A DNA stretch of 64,000 nucleotides from Ampelomyces quisqualis. Lineage: Eukaryota > Ascomycota > Dothideomycetes > Pleosporales > Phaeosphaeriaceae. This document shows, in pieces, positions 11,227 through 24,200 of this stretch. The notes beneath the pieces are model-generated. The model saw nothing but the letters and a program-made list of their open reading frames with translations. It had not been told where the DNA came from and searched no databases. The first letter of the stretch is position 1; each line of letters begins with the position of its first letter. The position numbers and the translations under genes are program-made. The DNA is taken from the NCBI GenBank assembly GCA_018398575.1, contig JAGTXZ010000021.1:1860001-1924000 (forward strand), written 5' to 3'.

Positions 11227-11648
11227 GGTGAGCTTGCACGCGACGACGGAGCACTTGGCAGCCGAGACAATGGGGGAGCGGGGGGTGTGGTGGGGTGCTG
11301 TTCTGCTGCTGCGTGCGTGCCTGAGACAGCTCGGGTGGGCAGTCGAAGGAGGTGCATCAAAGTGGCTGGGTAGGGCTTGGCTTGGCATGTGGCCCGAGCC
11401 CGCCCGCGCATCAATTCTGGCCTGGTGGCATGTCAGGAACCACCACCCCACGGCAGTTGTGCGAATCATGTATGGAGTATGTGTTGTTCGTACTCTCACG
11501 CAGCTGAGCCGTCAAGAGCGGGCGGACGCCCTGATCCATTCCCTCTGGACTCCTCTACCACAGACCCCAACAATGCCGACCATATGCGCAAATCTACGTG
11601 ACATGTCCATCTACATCGCCAAAGCTCATCCAGCAGCCATCGACATGT
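11227..11648. other. Intergenic between two minus-strand genes
   Basis: 422 bp containing the 3' end of the aminotransferase gene and the HMG-box gene promoter. Open frames on the + strand here are antisense extensions of the GC-rich HMG-box gene. Confidence 0.45.
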
Positions 11649-13064
11649 TTAAATAACCTTGTAACTGGTGCAGGTCAGTCCTCATTCTAGCCGGCTTGGA
11701 AAGTGCGGTGCGACTTACCTCCATGGGTGGTCCTCGTCACCGTACTGGATGGCCTCGATCCAGTCCTTCATCTGCTGCGCAATCGGCCCAGCTTCGACAT
11801 GGTCTTCCAGCCCGCAGTCCACAAGGCGCCCTCTCCAGCTTATCTTGCGGACCGGGCTGACGATAGCAGCGGTACCCGCGCCGAAGATCTCCATCATGCG
11901 CCCCTCGTCGGCGGCATCAGATATCTCCTTCATGGTGAACTTGCGCTCGAGCACTTTCCATCCCTTTGGCTCCAGGCGCTCCCGTGCGAGGCCAAGAATC
12001 GAGTCTCTTGTCACACCCTCGAGAATGGTGCCGTCAAGCGGTGCCGTCAGCAGCTCGGGCTGGCCGGTCTCCTTGTTTTTAATGGCAGCAAACAGATTCA
12101 TGGTGCCAACCTCTGTTACGTATTCCTCTTCGCCAAAGAGCCATAGATTCTGGTGGAAACCACGACTCGCAGCCTGCATCTGCGGCACGATGCAGGGCGC
12201 ATAGTTAGCCCCCAATTTCATGTCTCCCACACCTCCAGGCCAGGCGCGGACCGCATAATCCGTAGCCTCCAACGACACAGCCTTGAAACCCGTGCGGTAA
12301 TATGGGCCGACGGGCGAAGCGATAACGTAGAGCAGCGCCGATGCAGGAGGACCGACACCCAAAGTGCGCTGGGTACCAATCATGGTCGGGCGAAGGTAGA
12401 GGGAGTATCCGCGCGCGCTACACCTGATCAGCTCAATCTCGGGACAAGCTCCCTGGGAGGCCTTACTCGGGAATGAAGCGTTTGTCTGTCTTTGCGAACT
12501 GGCCGATGAGGTTGATCATAGCATCCGGGTCGAATGTAGGCAGCGCAATGCGCGCCGAAGACTTGTTAAGCCTCGCCATGTTCCTATCGGGCCTGAACAA
12601 CCTGACGTTGCCTTCCTTGTCCTTGTATGCCTTCATACCCTCGAAGCACTCGAATGCATAGTGGAACACGCATGTTGCGGGGTCGAGGCTCAGGTTCTGG
12701 TACGGGGTGATGCGCGGGGCCAGCCATCCCTGTGAAGCTGTCCATTCGAGCGAGAGCATATGATCTTGAGCTTGTGGTCAGCCACGAAGCTGCGCCTGAC
12801 GGCATTGAAGCTCTCACCAGAGAAGTTGCGCCCAAATATCAGCTCCTCCGGAGGCAGCAGGTCCTTTGGGGTCGTGGTGGTGGTGATGCTAAGCTTCGTG
12901 GGGTCAATATCTTGTATCTTCTCCCCAACAGAGGCGTCTGCGTGGATGCTGTACGCTCTCCGACATCGCTGGGCTGGGCTGAGGGGGGCTGCGGCTCGGC
13001 GAGGAGCAATATGTGACAGCGAAGAGAGTAGGCGCAGGGGCCGCGGTTGCAGCATTGTGGCCAT
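11649..13064 (-). CDS. BAT1: Branched-chain amino acid aminotransferase, mitochondrial
   Basis: PLP enzyme interconverting Leu/Ile/Val and their 2-oxoacids. Exons 12818..13064, 12467..12764, 11719..12417 and a 16-base last exon 11649..11664 give 419 residues. The first ATG (13064) or the one three codons later opens an Arg/Leu/Ser presequence (MLQPRPLRLLSSLSHIAPRR). Class IV aminotransferase features follow: FHYAFECFEGMKAYKD, RLFRPDRNMARL, RGYSLYLRPTMIGTQ, the PLP lysine in GDMKLGANYAP, and GTAAIVSPV. The tiny last exon converts an apparent early end (HPWR-stop) to the family's usual ending HPWSYKVI; the donor GTAAGT at 11713-11718 and acceptor CAG support it. Divergent from the SCY1-like gene. 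Confidence 0.93.
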
Positions 13065-13312
13065 GTAGCTGTGAAGGGGCAATGGGTGGGTGTTGTGGGG
13101 ATGGAGCGCTGCGAACTAGTAATTTGGAGGGCGCCCGACGCGGGCCACTCTGTCGACTCCCTGGAGACACGGCGGGCTGTCCACCGTACCTGACCCGCCC
13201 CCGGCTCTGAAGCCCATCGACCAGCAATCCCTCTGTGCCTTCGCACCGCCGACCATCCCATGACGACCCGATCCAGCTGCGACGACCTTGCCGTGTGGGC
13301 AGACAGACCACC
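13065..13312. promoter_or_regulatory. Shared divergent promoter, aminotransferase / SCY1-like
   Basis: 248 bp between the two start codons, serving both genes. No named site is visible. Confidence 0.55.
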
Positions 13313-16300
13313 ATGTTCTCCAACGCGCTGAAGTCCTTCACTTCCAACATTTCGAGTCATTACACCATCAGCCCGCAGCCTACCTCGTCCGCAGGGCCCT
13401 GGAAAATATACGATGCGAAGAAGAAGTCAACGGGCAAGGCGGCCTCGGTGTTCGTCTTTGACAAGAAGTCGCTCGAGCCGCCAGCCGGCGCCGGGTTCGG
13501 TGGGCGTTCGGCTGCCTCTGGGCTCAAGCGAGCACACGAGGAGGTCGTAGAGAGGCTCAAGAAGGAAGCCAGCTCCCTAGCCCGACTGCGCCACCCCAGT
13601 GTACTCGAATTGGTCGAGCCAGTAGAGGACACGCGAGGCGGAGGGCTGCAGTTTGCCACAGAGCCAGTGACGGCATCCTTGGCTGGATTACTGCAGGAAA
13701 AGGACGAGCAAGAGAAAGCTGGCGGCGTCGGTGGGCGTCGAAGCCGCTACGTCATCGAAGAGGCAGACGGGCAGAAGCGAAGGCGAGAGCTGGAGATTGA
13801 CGAGCTTGAGATCCAGAAGGGGCTGTTGCAGGTCGCCAAAGGCTTGGAGTTCTTGCATGAAAGCGCTGGATTGGTGCACGCCAACCTGACGCCAGACGCC
13901 ATCTTCATCAATGCAAAAGTAGGCAAGATACATCGACTCGTCCACCTTGCTGCATGCTGATTACTGGGACAGTCTGATTGGAAGATCTCAGGTCTTGCTT
14001 TCTCAACCCCCCCTGAACATTCTACAAAGCCCACATCAGTTATACCCATATCTCTGTCCGAAGCACTGAACTATGATGCGCGGCTACCACGGCACGTCCA
14101 ACTCAACATCGACTACACCTCTCCCGACTTCGTCATGGATGGCAATGTCACTCCAGCGGCAGACATGTTCAGCTTGGGCATGTTGATAATCGCTCTTTAC
14201 AACTCACCTCACAAAAGTCCCTTGGAGTTCAATGGAAGCACGTCCTCGTACAAGAGAGCTTTTGCGTCGTCCTCGTCCGTTCCGAGCAAGAACAACAACT
14301 TCATGTCATCGCAGCCATTGCCGAGAGACGTCTCGAACGGAGTACTCGACCGCTTGATCACGCGACGGCCCGCACAGCGTCTGGATGCCCGGGGGTTTCA
14401 ACAGGCGCAGTATTTTGACAACATTCTGGTTTCCACCATTCGCTTTCTAGACGCGCTACCTGCAAAGACGCCGAACGAGAAGTCACAATTCTTGCGAGGT
14501 CTGCCGCGCATCCTTACTCAATTTCCAAAGTCTGTCATGGAGAAGAAAATTCTACCTGCATTGCTAGAAGAAATGAAGGACCGCGAACTACTTACTCTGA
14601 TCCTCCAGAATGTTTTCAAAATCATCACCATGTTGCCAGCGGGCAAGCGCGCTTTCACTGAACGAGTCATCCCTAAATTACGGGAGACTTTCTTATTGGG
14701 CGCTGCGACAAATCCAAAGGGCCCAACGCCCGAAAGAGACAGCCTAAAGGAGGCAGGTCTTATGGTACTTCTCGAAAATATGCAGATCGCAGCAGACAAC
14801 TCCAATGGCAAGGACTTCAAAGAGGATATCTTACCCATCATCAATTATGCGCTCGAGTCGCCGACCCACTCATTAGTTGATGCTGCTCTTCGCACCCTGC
14901 CTATCGTCCTTCCAATACTAGACTTCTCAACAATCAAGAACGAACTCTTCCCAGTCATTGCTACCATCTTTGCAAAGACCAGTAGCATGGGCATCAAAAT
15001 TCGCGGGCTAGAAGCTTTGCGCAGTCTGTGCGGTGGTGGGGCAGACGATCACGACGACTATCAGGGTGATGGTCTGACGGGCATGGTAGAAGCACCAAAA
15101 GGCAAAACTTCGAGTGTATCGATCCTGGATAAATACACTATCCAGGAGAAGGTTGTACCATTGCTTCGAGGTATCAAGACTAAGGAGCCGGCTGTCATGG
15201 TATGTTCCTTTCACCCTGCACTCAATCTAATAACTAACAGCTGCACAAGATGGCTGCTCTCGATGTGTTCAGAGCCATAAGTGGTCAGGTGGACAGCGAC
15301 TTCCTTGCCATGGATGTACTCCCTATCTTATGGCAATTCAGTCTTGGACCGTTGCTCAATCTGCCACAATTCCAAGCCTATACGAATCTGATTAAATCAA
15401 TGTCTGCGCGAGTTGAAAACGAACAGTCGCGCAAGCTTCAAGAGCTGGGTGCCAACACTGCGGCGGCGACAACGCGCAACGAATTCATGAGTTTCGGTGG
15501 TCCAAGTACCTCGAGTAATTTCGACACGACCAATGAAGGCGGCGAGGCTGACTTTGAAGCTCTTGTGCGTGCTGGGCAGCCAGGCTCGACAGGTGGCACA
15601 GACATGCTTGGTGGCGATCCATGGGCAAACGGCTCTGGATCAGCATCGTCGTCTACCATTCTACCCTCTCACCCACCCAACAACCGCTCACGCTCGGCCA
15701 ATAGCGCATCACCCGCTGCAACATTCTCTTGGTCTACTCCTCCTATTTCTCCGCCCCCGCCAAGTAACACATCTTTGAACGCGCCCAAAGCACAGAGTCG
15801 GGCGATTACGCCAGACAACACCTTTGGCACTTTGAACTCGTCCTTCCCAGCGATGGCACCCAGTAACCCCGGAATCGGCAGTTCATCCTTCGCCGCCCAG
15901 CAACAGCAGTCAAAGCCCTCGATGAGCATGAACAGCATGGTAGCCTCTCCTACCAAACCATCATATCATATTCAAGGCACTTCCAGCGGCGCCATCGACT
16001 GGAGCAAAGCATCCAATCCCACTACATTTGCCTCCAAACCATGGGGCGCAACCTCTTCCACACCAAATACATCAAGCAACCTATCCAACTTCTCACTAGC
16101 ACCACCCCCATCCCAGACCCAGTCGCAGTCTCATACCCAAAGCAATCCCTACTCGTCCTTTAGCATACCGCCACCTAAACCTGCGGGCAATAGTTCCTAT
16201 AGCATTGCACCGCCGCCGAGCGTGGGCATGGGCATTCGGACATCCAGTTCTAGCAGCGCGATGAATATGAACAGCATGTCGGCGCTAAGGGCGCAGACGC

Positions 16301-16386
16301 AGGGACAGCAACAACAGAGGCAACAGCAGCCTCAGCAACCACAACAACAGTCGAGTCCATGGAATGGGAGCGATAGCTTGATATGA
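13313..16386 (+). CDS. SCY1: SCY1/SCYL2-type pseudokinase with HEAT repeats
   Basis: Exons 13313..13918, 13973..15199 and 15241..16386 encode 992 residues. The N-terminal third is a protein-kinase fold that has lost catalysis: the HRD position reads HAN (about residue 189, LVHANLTPDAIF) and the DFG position reads SGL (DWKISGLAF). Residues of about 330-680 form alpha-helical HEAT-like repeats (SQFLRGLPRILTQFP, EKKILPALLEEMKD, KIRGLEALRSLCGG). The last 270 residues are low-complexity Ser/Pro/Gln/Asn with poly-Gln near the end. Metazoan SCYL2 binds clathrin and adaptors at the trans-Golgi and endosomes; a similar traffic role is inferred. The third acceptor could be the CAG at 15238-15240 (used) or the AAG at 15247-15249, which would drop three residues. 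Confidence 0.88.
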
Positions 16387-17751
16387 TATCAGCGGTCTAC
16401 ATGGTAGGTTGTATTGCATTCTTGGCGGGCGTGCATGGTAGATTACCAGAGAAAGAGGGGGTCAATTTATGTCGTGGCATAGTGAACTGTAATGTAGTAA
16501 TTTGTATGCTCTTGTTATGGAGGATTGGTTGAAGAATAAACTCCTACATGATGCATCATGTCGTAGTTGGTCCGCTACTAGATTTGGTGTTATCGAGACA
16601 ATGTGCTGTGGATATTCCAGCTACGTGTTCTTTTTTTGCTCCGGTAGCTTGAATGATGTGATGAGTGATGAGCATTGTGTTCCGGTATCACGACGTCCCA
16701 CGCCCATGGTTGTGTCGCGGGGAGGGCAGCGCTCTGGGCGGTCGATGGAACAAGCGGCAGTGCGGGACAAGCAAACGGTAAAGGCAAGCGGCATGCAGAT
16801 CAGTGGGTTGGCAGAGGCTTGATGCGCGTGCTGTGCCACGAATTTTGCGGGCTCCAGGCGTGGAACAAGAGAGCGGAGAGAGCTTGGTCCAGAGTGGCTG
16901 CGCTTGGGTAATGCTTATGCGCCTCACAACGTCATGGCGCGTCTGCCATTTTGCAGTCGCCGCTCGAGGGCAGCACGCGCCTGGGATGGAGGAAACATAG
17001 AAGTGTGTGGATTCTGCGGAAAGGTGCTCTCGGGGGCATCGGCGCCGTTTGCGAAAGACAAGTATGGGGCTGAAGCACGCTGGAATGCAAGCCTCCACGT
17101 GCGGCCGCAGTTACACGGGGACACGCAATCCGGGTAGCCGGACTGGGGACGCCCGATATGCGGTTGAACACGCCCACTCCGTCTCTCATCCATGGTAGGC
17201 CCCCCAAAAGGACTGTCGAGCACGTCAGCCGAGAAGCCAGCCACCGCGGAGGACTTGAACCTGTCCGAGGAAGATGCGCATCATGTGGGCGATGTGAAAG
17301 AGAATGCTGCCATGCTGGGGGCAGGCATGAGAGGCCGCTTTCGACGTGCGTGGGAGGCGCAATCAGGCAAGGTCCTTTTATGGAAGATGGCCCCCGTACG
17401 GTTCTAACCAGTTCCTTCACCTCCGCACCATCCCAGCTAGCGGCTAGTTTTAACGTCAGTTCGCGCCTCTAGCAACCACTCAACGTCCACCCGTGCTTCT
17501 GTCGCTTTGCCTCTCACCTCTCACTGCCTATTTAACAGCCCGGCTGGTCGCAATATTCTTTCGGCCGTGCGAATCTTCCCCAGCTACTCGACCATCAGCA
17601 ACCAGACAGTTTTGAGACTCGTCTGTCCTGCATCCCTCCCTTATCCTACCCATCGGGCCTACACCAGCAGCAAGTGGTTAATGCTCAAGGAAGTCGCTCC
17701 ACGTCGCCGTCTTTCTTTCACGCCTTATAAGAAGTGCATCCGCTGCATAAA
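16387..17751. other. Intergenic, 1.4 kb, upstream of amino acid transporter
   Basis: No gene supported; overlapping short frames on both strands lack motifs. A pyrimidine-rich stretch at about 17420-17660 probably lies in the transporter 5' leader. Confidence 0.45.
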
Positions 17752-19340
17752 ATGGCGTTAGGTCTTTTCGGCTCCAAGGGCGACAATGCCCGCAAGGATA
17801 GCAACAGCAGCAGTGATGTCAACAAGGACGTTGAGCTTGGCAGGATCGAGAAATCAGCCAGTAGCGACATGGCCGACGACGACGGCAGCGACCCAAGCTT
17901 CACCGTTGGCAAGCAGATGGAGCTAGAAGCTGAAAATGCCATCAAGTACCGCACGTGCAGCTGGCAAAAAGTGCGTTGTTCAGAACCTGGACATGTTACC
18001 CAGACTAATGTACAACAGACCGCAGCATTGCTCTTCTCCGAGTACATCTGTTTGGCAATCATGTCGTTCCCATGGTCATACTCCATCCTCGGTCTCGTAC
18101 CAGGCTTGATTTTGACTGTCGTCATCGCGGCATTGGTTCTCTACACCTCCTTGATCACATGGTGTGTGCTACCGAAATCGAACTGACGGAAGGTGATCTA
18201 ATACAATGCAGGGAGTTCTGCCTCCGTCATCCTGAAATCCGAGATGTATGTGATCTTGGCCAGATGATTTTCTGGAACAAGAAATGGGCATTCTACTTCA
18301 CCGCCGTCATGTTCCTCTTGAACAACACCTTTATCATGGGTCTCCACTGTCTTGTGGGAGCAAAGTGGTGGAACACCATCACCGGCCACGGCATGTGCAC
18401 CATTGGTTTCGCCGCCATCACTGCTATTGTCTCTTTTGGCGCATCGATTCCGCGAACGTTTAGCGGACTCGCCAAGCTCGCAACTTTCTCGGCACTGTTC
18501 ACGTTCATCTCCGTCATTTTGGCAGCCGCCTTCTCTGGTGCCGAGGGCAAACCTGCCGGATACCCCGAATTGGGCGAACCAACCGTTCTTGCCTTTCCAG
18601 CCAAGGGCACGACCTTCGTGCTCGGCATGAACGCCTTCATGAACATCAGCTACACCTTCATCGGCCAAATCACGCTCCCCAGTTTCATAGCAGAGATGAA
18701 GGAGCCAAAGGACTTTCCCAAGGCCCTTTGGGTCGTCACCATCTGCGAAATCATCGTCTTCAGTTTGGTTGGTGGAATCGTCTACGGTTATACCGGCACT
18801 CAGTACATGACTGCGCCTGCATTTGGTTCTCTGGAGAATGAGGTCTATAAAAAGGTCGCGTTTACGTTCATGGTGCCAACCATCGTCTTCCTCGGAGTGC
18901 TGTATGCCTCTGTTTCTGCACGCTTCGTCTTCTTCCGCATCTTCGCTGGAACCCGACACATGGGCAGCCACACCTTCTGGGGGTGGTTCGGCTGGTGCGC
19001 AATTCTCGCCGTACTCTGGGTTTTCGCCTTCATCATTGCTGAAGTCATTCCCTTCTTCTCCGATTTGTTGTCGCTGATGAGTTCGCTCTTTGATTCATTC
19101 TTCGGTTTCATCTTCTGGGGCGTCGCGTACATGCGCTTGCGAAAGGCCAAATATGGACCTGACTTCTGGAAGACTCGCGGTTTCCGCGGCTATTTCGGTT
19201 TCTTCTTCAACATTGGACTCTGCTTCATTGGCCTGTTGTTCTTGACCGCAGGAACCTATGCGACCATCCAGTCGATTATCAACGGATACCACGAAGCGTC
19301 ATTCGGAGGACCGTTCAGCTGCGCAGACAATGGATTGTAG
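17752..19340 (+). CDS. Amino acid transporter, AAAP family (Neurospora mtr-like)
   Basis: Plasma-membrane or vacuolar amino acid/proton carrier. Exons 17752..17970, 18019..18161 and 18212..19340 give 496 residues. An acidic/serine-rich cytosolic N-terminus (about 70 residues) precedes about eleven hydrophobic helices, beginning TAALLFSEYICLAIMSFPWS, the typical first helix of the Aa_trans domain. Other landmarks are NNTFIMGLHCLVG, SYTFIGQITLPSFIAEMKEP and the final GTYATIQSIINGY. The exon 2/3 junction splits a Trp codon (TG|G) and restores ITWEFCLRHPEI. Filamentous-fungal members carry neutral aliphatic and aromatic amino acids; the substrate cannot be read from sequence alone. Confidence 0.9.
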
Positions 19341-19739
19341 TCTAGAGGGAGGAAAGCATTGGAATGTAATGACCTGGTCCAATGTGGACCGATTGAAATG
19401 CGCTTCGAGCTTGGTCGTTGCGTGACGCAAGACCGTGGCTTAATTAGTGTACACAGCCACCGCAAAACGAAGTCCTAGATCTGTGTTACACGACATGTAC
19501 AAAATTTTAGGTTTCGAATTTGCTAATTCGTAAGACGAAATCTGCCAGGTCGTATGATGGTTCACTGTGTCGCTTACCGCGGTTGAAGGCTCCTGTGCTA
19601 TGGTGTCTCGCTAGTTGCCGGCATGCACATGCCTAACAAGCTGTCAACCACCCCCGCATTGCGCTGCGAATTCTCCATCATCCCACTCCGTTTGACCGCT
19701 GAACCGCTCAGAAGAGGATAGATCAGAATTGTGTTCATC
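19341..19739. other. Intergenic, OPI3 promoter region
   Basis: 399 bp with the transporter terminator and the OPI3 promoter; no coding signal. Confidence 0.45.
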
Positions 19740-20613
19740 ATGAGTAATATCATCGACTTCAGCCAGCCCAGTTTGTGGAGTAAGTACCTCTAGCGGATGT
19801 TTAAAGCCCAGATGAAGCGTGGAGCTAACGAAGCTTCATAGTATCTGCGGCGAGCATCTTATTCAATCCTACGTTCTGGAAGTAAGTTGTCTGTCCTCAA
19901 GCTCGCCGTTGCAAGCTGATTTGTGTTTGTAGCATTGCTGCTCAGCAAGGTACGATAGCTCCAAGTCCTCCATGAGACCTGCTCAGAACGCACACGCCAG
20001 AGAGAATGGCCCAGGCAGTCACACGGAGCCTTACTGACAAGCACAGAATACCACAACAAGGTCATCACCAACATCTTCGGCGGTAATGCACGTCTTGGCT
20101 GCTACGGCCTCGCCGTGACCATCTTCTCGCTAGGCATCTTCCGAGACTACCTGTAGGTACATGACTAGGCGTTCGAAGCCAGTCTCGTCACAAGAAGCCC
20201 GACTGACAAGTATCCAATACAGCTACAACGAAGCCCTCGCCGCCCAACCCACGCACCCCACGCTCCTCAACCCTCTCGTCAAATACTCCGCGATCCCCCT
20301 CTTCCTCACCGGCAACACCCTCGTCCTGACCTCCATGTGGGCGCTCGGCGTCACAGGCACATATCTCGGCGACTACTTCGGCATCCTAATGGACGCGCCC
20401 GTGACATGGTTCCCGTTCAACGTCAGCTCGGCGCCCATGTACCACGGCAGCACGCTGAGCTTTCTGGCGACGACGCTATGGTACGGCAAGCCCGCGGGCT
20501 TGATCTTGACAGGCATTGTCGCGACAGCATACAGCGTGGCTCGTCGGTGGGAAGACCCCTTCACAGGCATGATTTATGCCAAGAGAGACGAGGCGCGCAA
20601 AAAGGGGATATAA
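19740..20613 (+). CDS. OPI3: Phospholipid methyltransferase (OPI3 / PEM2)
   Basis: ER membrane enzyme carrying out the last SAM-dependent methylations from phosphatidylethanolamine to phosphatidylcholine. Five exons, several very short: 19740..19779, 19842..19881, 19933..19949 (17 bases), 20047..20152 and 20223..20613, giving 197 residues. The joined protein matches the family throughout: FNPTFWNIAAQQEYHNK, then GCYGLAVTIFSLGIFRDYLY, GVTGTYLGDYFGILMDAPVT, and the substrate/SAM region SAPMYHGSTLSFLATTLWYG followed by RRWEDPFTGMIYAKRD. Four hydrophobic helices are visible. The C-terminus is basic (DEARKKGI). Exon joins were set by the conserved sequence; each has GT-AG borders and keeps phase. 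Confidence 0.95.
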
Positions 20614-21205
20614 CCAAGCGACTTTTCATTCGCGGTCTCGCGCACAGAGGTGCCGGGGCCAGAGAGAGAGAGAGAGATAGGAGCGACCCCAAGTCGAGGA
20701 CAGGACGACGCTTTATCCCGACAATATAATTACAGCTCTGCAGGGGATGGATTGATTGATGGGGAGAAAGGAGGGATTCAACATGGTACGGATACATACG
20801 CGTAAGCACAGCACGTGGCCTTCACGTTTGTCTGGTTTCTTCTCTCGCGCGCGCGGTATTCAACTGCCGCCGGCGCAGAGACTAGAGAGAGGTTACGTTA
20901 CGTACAGCCCTCACAAAGGCAAGAACAAAAGCAAGCATTTTGATTTTCGCATGACTAGGGAGCCCGAAAGCGACAACATCCCAAAAGCACCACTGCCCTG
21001 TTCTCTGTTCAAGTAGTTGTTGATAGGTGAGTATGCTGCTCACACGTTGAGACTGGTAGTACAGCTATTGCGTGTGAAAGGCTATAGATAGATGGGTAAT
21101 CTGGTGACTATCCTGGCTGCATCACCTCGTCAAGGTAAACTCATTGCAGGAATGGAGGAGTATATAGATAGGTAGATAGACAGGATCCATGAGATAATTA
21201 TGGGA
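20614..21205. other. Intergenic between convergent genes, with simple repeats
   Basis: Two converging 3' ends (OPI3 and the Vrl1-like gene). Contains an (AG)n run at about 20661-20677 and short TAGA-type repeats near 21080-21095 and 21163-21182. No gene seen. Confidence 0.5.
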
Positions 21206-24200
21206 CTATTGTACTCCAATGTCCCTCGTGCTGTCTACTACACTTTCACTAGATTGCGGCTTAGATGGCTCGTGCGCTGCTCCGTCCAATGCATCAACCT
21301 CAACCTCAACCTCAACTTCATCATCAACACGCGGCGTCTGCAGCCCAAGCCCAAGCTTCAGCTCGTCTGCAGGCGGCGCCTCGTCAAGCAACGTCTCCCC
21401 GTTCCCATCTAAGACTTGCAGCCCGTCTTGCTCGTCCCTAGGAATCGGATTCGCATACTCGACGTGATCCGTAACGTCTTCGATCCTGCCTCGCTCGACT
21501 TGGGCTCGCGACACATGCAGATCAATCACAGCACTCGTGCCAGTCGCCCCCACCTCTTCTCCCCCAACACTGCTCTTCTTTCCATGCCTATTCCCAATCC
21601 CCAACTCCCGAACAGCGCGCTTCATACTTTCCAGCCGCGCCTTCTCCACGACAACCATTCTCCTCGCCAAATCTTTCAGTGCGCGACGACCCGTTTCCAC
21701 GCGATTTTCCTGCCAACTAGCTAACTCACTGGCAACGACTTGCTGGGTGTAGCGCAGCTCTCTGCCTAGATCCGCGAGTTCGAGTTTCGACTTGTCCATC
21801 TTGTCCTGCGCGTCACGCTGCACGCGGGAGCGGGCGTCGTCGAGGAGGCCTAGGGGCCAGCGGTCTGACCGGCGGACGGAGAGATTGTGTCGGTCAATGG
21901 CCTTTTGGGCCGTTGACATGGAACTGATGAGGGTAGAAGGGCGGGAGAGTGATGCTAGTATTGCGGTGATGGTGCTTGATATGGCGTGCATCGAGTAGTA
22001 GAAACCTGCCATGGGGTTTGCTTCGCTGTGCGCTAGCGTCTTCGTGTATCGCTCAAAGGCTTTGAGATGGGCTTCGGGCAGGAAATGGAGAGTATGGATG
22101 GCTGTGTTTGACATCTTTGCGGCTTCATTGAGATCTGCTGAGGCGGAACGTATCTTATTCGTGCGCCGCAAGACAGATTTCGAGGCATGGTGTAGTGCTC
22201 GGATGTTCTCGCGCATATGCTGTACGAAGAGCTCGACCTCACGGACGTCGTAGATTGGTTCGTACTCCTCGCGAAGTCGTTCCACGCGGAGCTCGGCTTT
22301 GCGGGCTGACCGTTCAGACAGCATGACTGAGTCAATGTCCGGTACCAAGAAGAACTCCCACACCATTTCGTGGGTGGAGAATGTAGGATGTCTGAGTAGT
22401 ATCTTGAGGAAAGCGTCCAGTCTGAGCTGAATATCGCGCAAGACCGATCGCGATGGTCTCGAGGGAATGAGGTAAGGAGAAGCGAGGTTGGCGATTGGCG
22501 GTAGCCATGAAGCTGGATGTTCCTGTGCGAGACACTTGGCCAGATTCTCAAAGTCATGCGACGATCTGCGACAGGTCGTTACTGTGATAGTTCCGTTACC
22601 ATTCGGCGCTCCAGACTTCAGCACAAGCCGGACTGATCCATCTTCCACAAAGAAGGACCGAACCACAGTTGTAGTTCTTCCATCTGGTCCAGTCTCGTTC
22701 GAAAGTAGGACGAGATCATCGATCCTGTTTCGAACATCGTCATCTTTAGCAAGCTCGACAGCTGTGAGGCCACGAGCGTCTCGGAATGACAGGTCAACTC
22801 GAGGATCCTGGTATAAGACTCGCACCATGTCTGTCCGACCGTACTTGCTGGCAACCATGAGCGGCGTGAACTGTCTGTCGTTTGTGGCATTGGCGTCGGA
22901 GTCGCACCGGTACAGCAGCTTAGCCGCGATTTGAGGGTCTGTGATGATATGCAGTAGACTGTTGCCTTTATTGTCCACGTGCTCGTCGAGATGTAGTGGC
23001 AGTCCATCATCTTGCGCATGGGTCGCAGCCAGGAGCGCCTTATCGACCATGTCGTGGTATTGGTCGTGGTCGTAAGATCTGCATAGAGCAAATATCGGCG
23101 TTTGTCCATTCTTGTCCGTCAACCGCCAAGGCACAAGATGTCCTATGCGATCCAGAAGCCGAGGCTGGTGGAAAAGATAGTGCGCCATGCATCGGCCTTT
23201 CGCATCTTGTTTCGCAAGGTGGGCTCTCAGCGTCTCTGGACTGGCGCTGTTATCCAAAACATAGGTAAGAATCGTGTCTGTTGTCTTGGCATGAGCTAAT
23301 TGCACGGCTGCACTTAACAGTGTCGTGCCCTCGTTGTTGTGATCGTCGAGCACCCAGCTTGGCGAGTAATACTCGTTGAGACTGAGCAGATACTGCAGTG
23401 CCTTATCTTGCTTACTCTCAATAGCCATCATCAGCACAGATTCACCATCAGTCCCTTGCGTCATTGTGAGCTTCTCTATCGAGGTATCGCCCTCAATACC
23501 GCTGACCCGCGAGTCGAGAGTAGTGCGAGACCTGAAGGATTGCATCGACCCGCTTGACATGCTTCGCGTGTCAACAGACACTCTTTTCTTTAGTTTCGGT
23601 CGATCTGGTAATGGGGGTGTTTCAGCTCTTTGGAAGGGGAAGATATGAGCAAGCGGTCCATCTTCGTGTTGCCTTCTACTTCGAGATCGATTTCGCCGCC
23701 TTCTCTCCAAGTTGTAATCGCCATTCATTGAGGTTCTTCCAAGGGAAGATAAATCCGAGAAGCTGGCTGCGAACCGTACGGGCCGATGATTTTCCCGAAT
23801 GTCGTCTTCGTCCGAGCTGGGATACATGTGTTCATGGAAGGATCGATCAGGTTCAAGGATGCTTTGCATTGTGGCAAGATCGCCGGATTTCGTCGCTTGC
23901 CAGAGCGTCCTGTTCCGACGACTTGCTTTTCGCAAACCACCCGAATCCTGGCTCAAATATGACAGAACAGCCTCAAATGTGCTGAGTGCATACCCCAATT
24001 CGCCACTTTCAACATCATCGATGAAAATAAAATGACGCATGTAGGATAGCCGCGCTTGCAAGTGCCTGACCGGAGCTCGAATGACAACGATGAGTAGTAA
24101 CGAGACCAGAGTGTCAGCATTGATTGTGAGGAGATGGTCATGCTTCTCTGATATTTGTTCACCATTGGTGAGGCCATTTGTTTTCGCGTCGTTTGAGCTT

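Noticed and set aside
18198..18971. 257-codon minus-strand frame opposite the amino acid transporter
   Set aside because: Antisense shadow; composition mirrors the transporter and no family motif is present.
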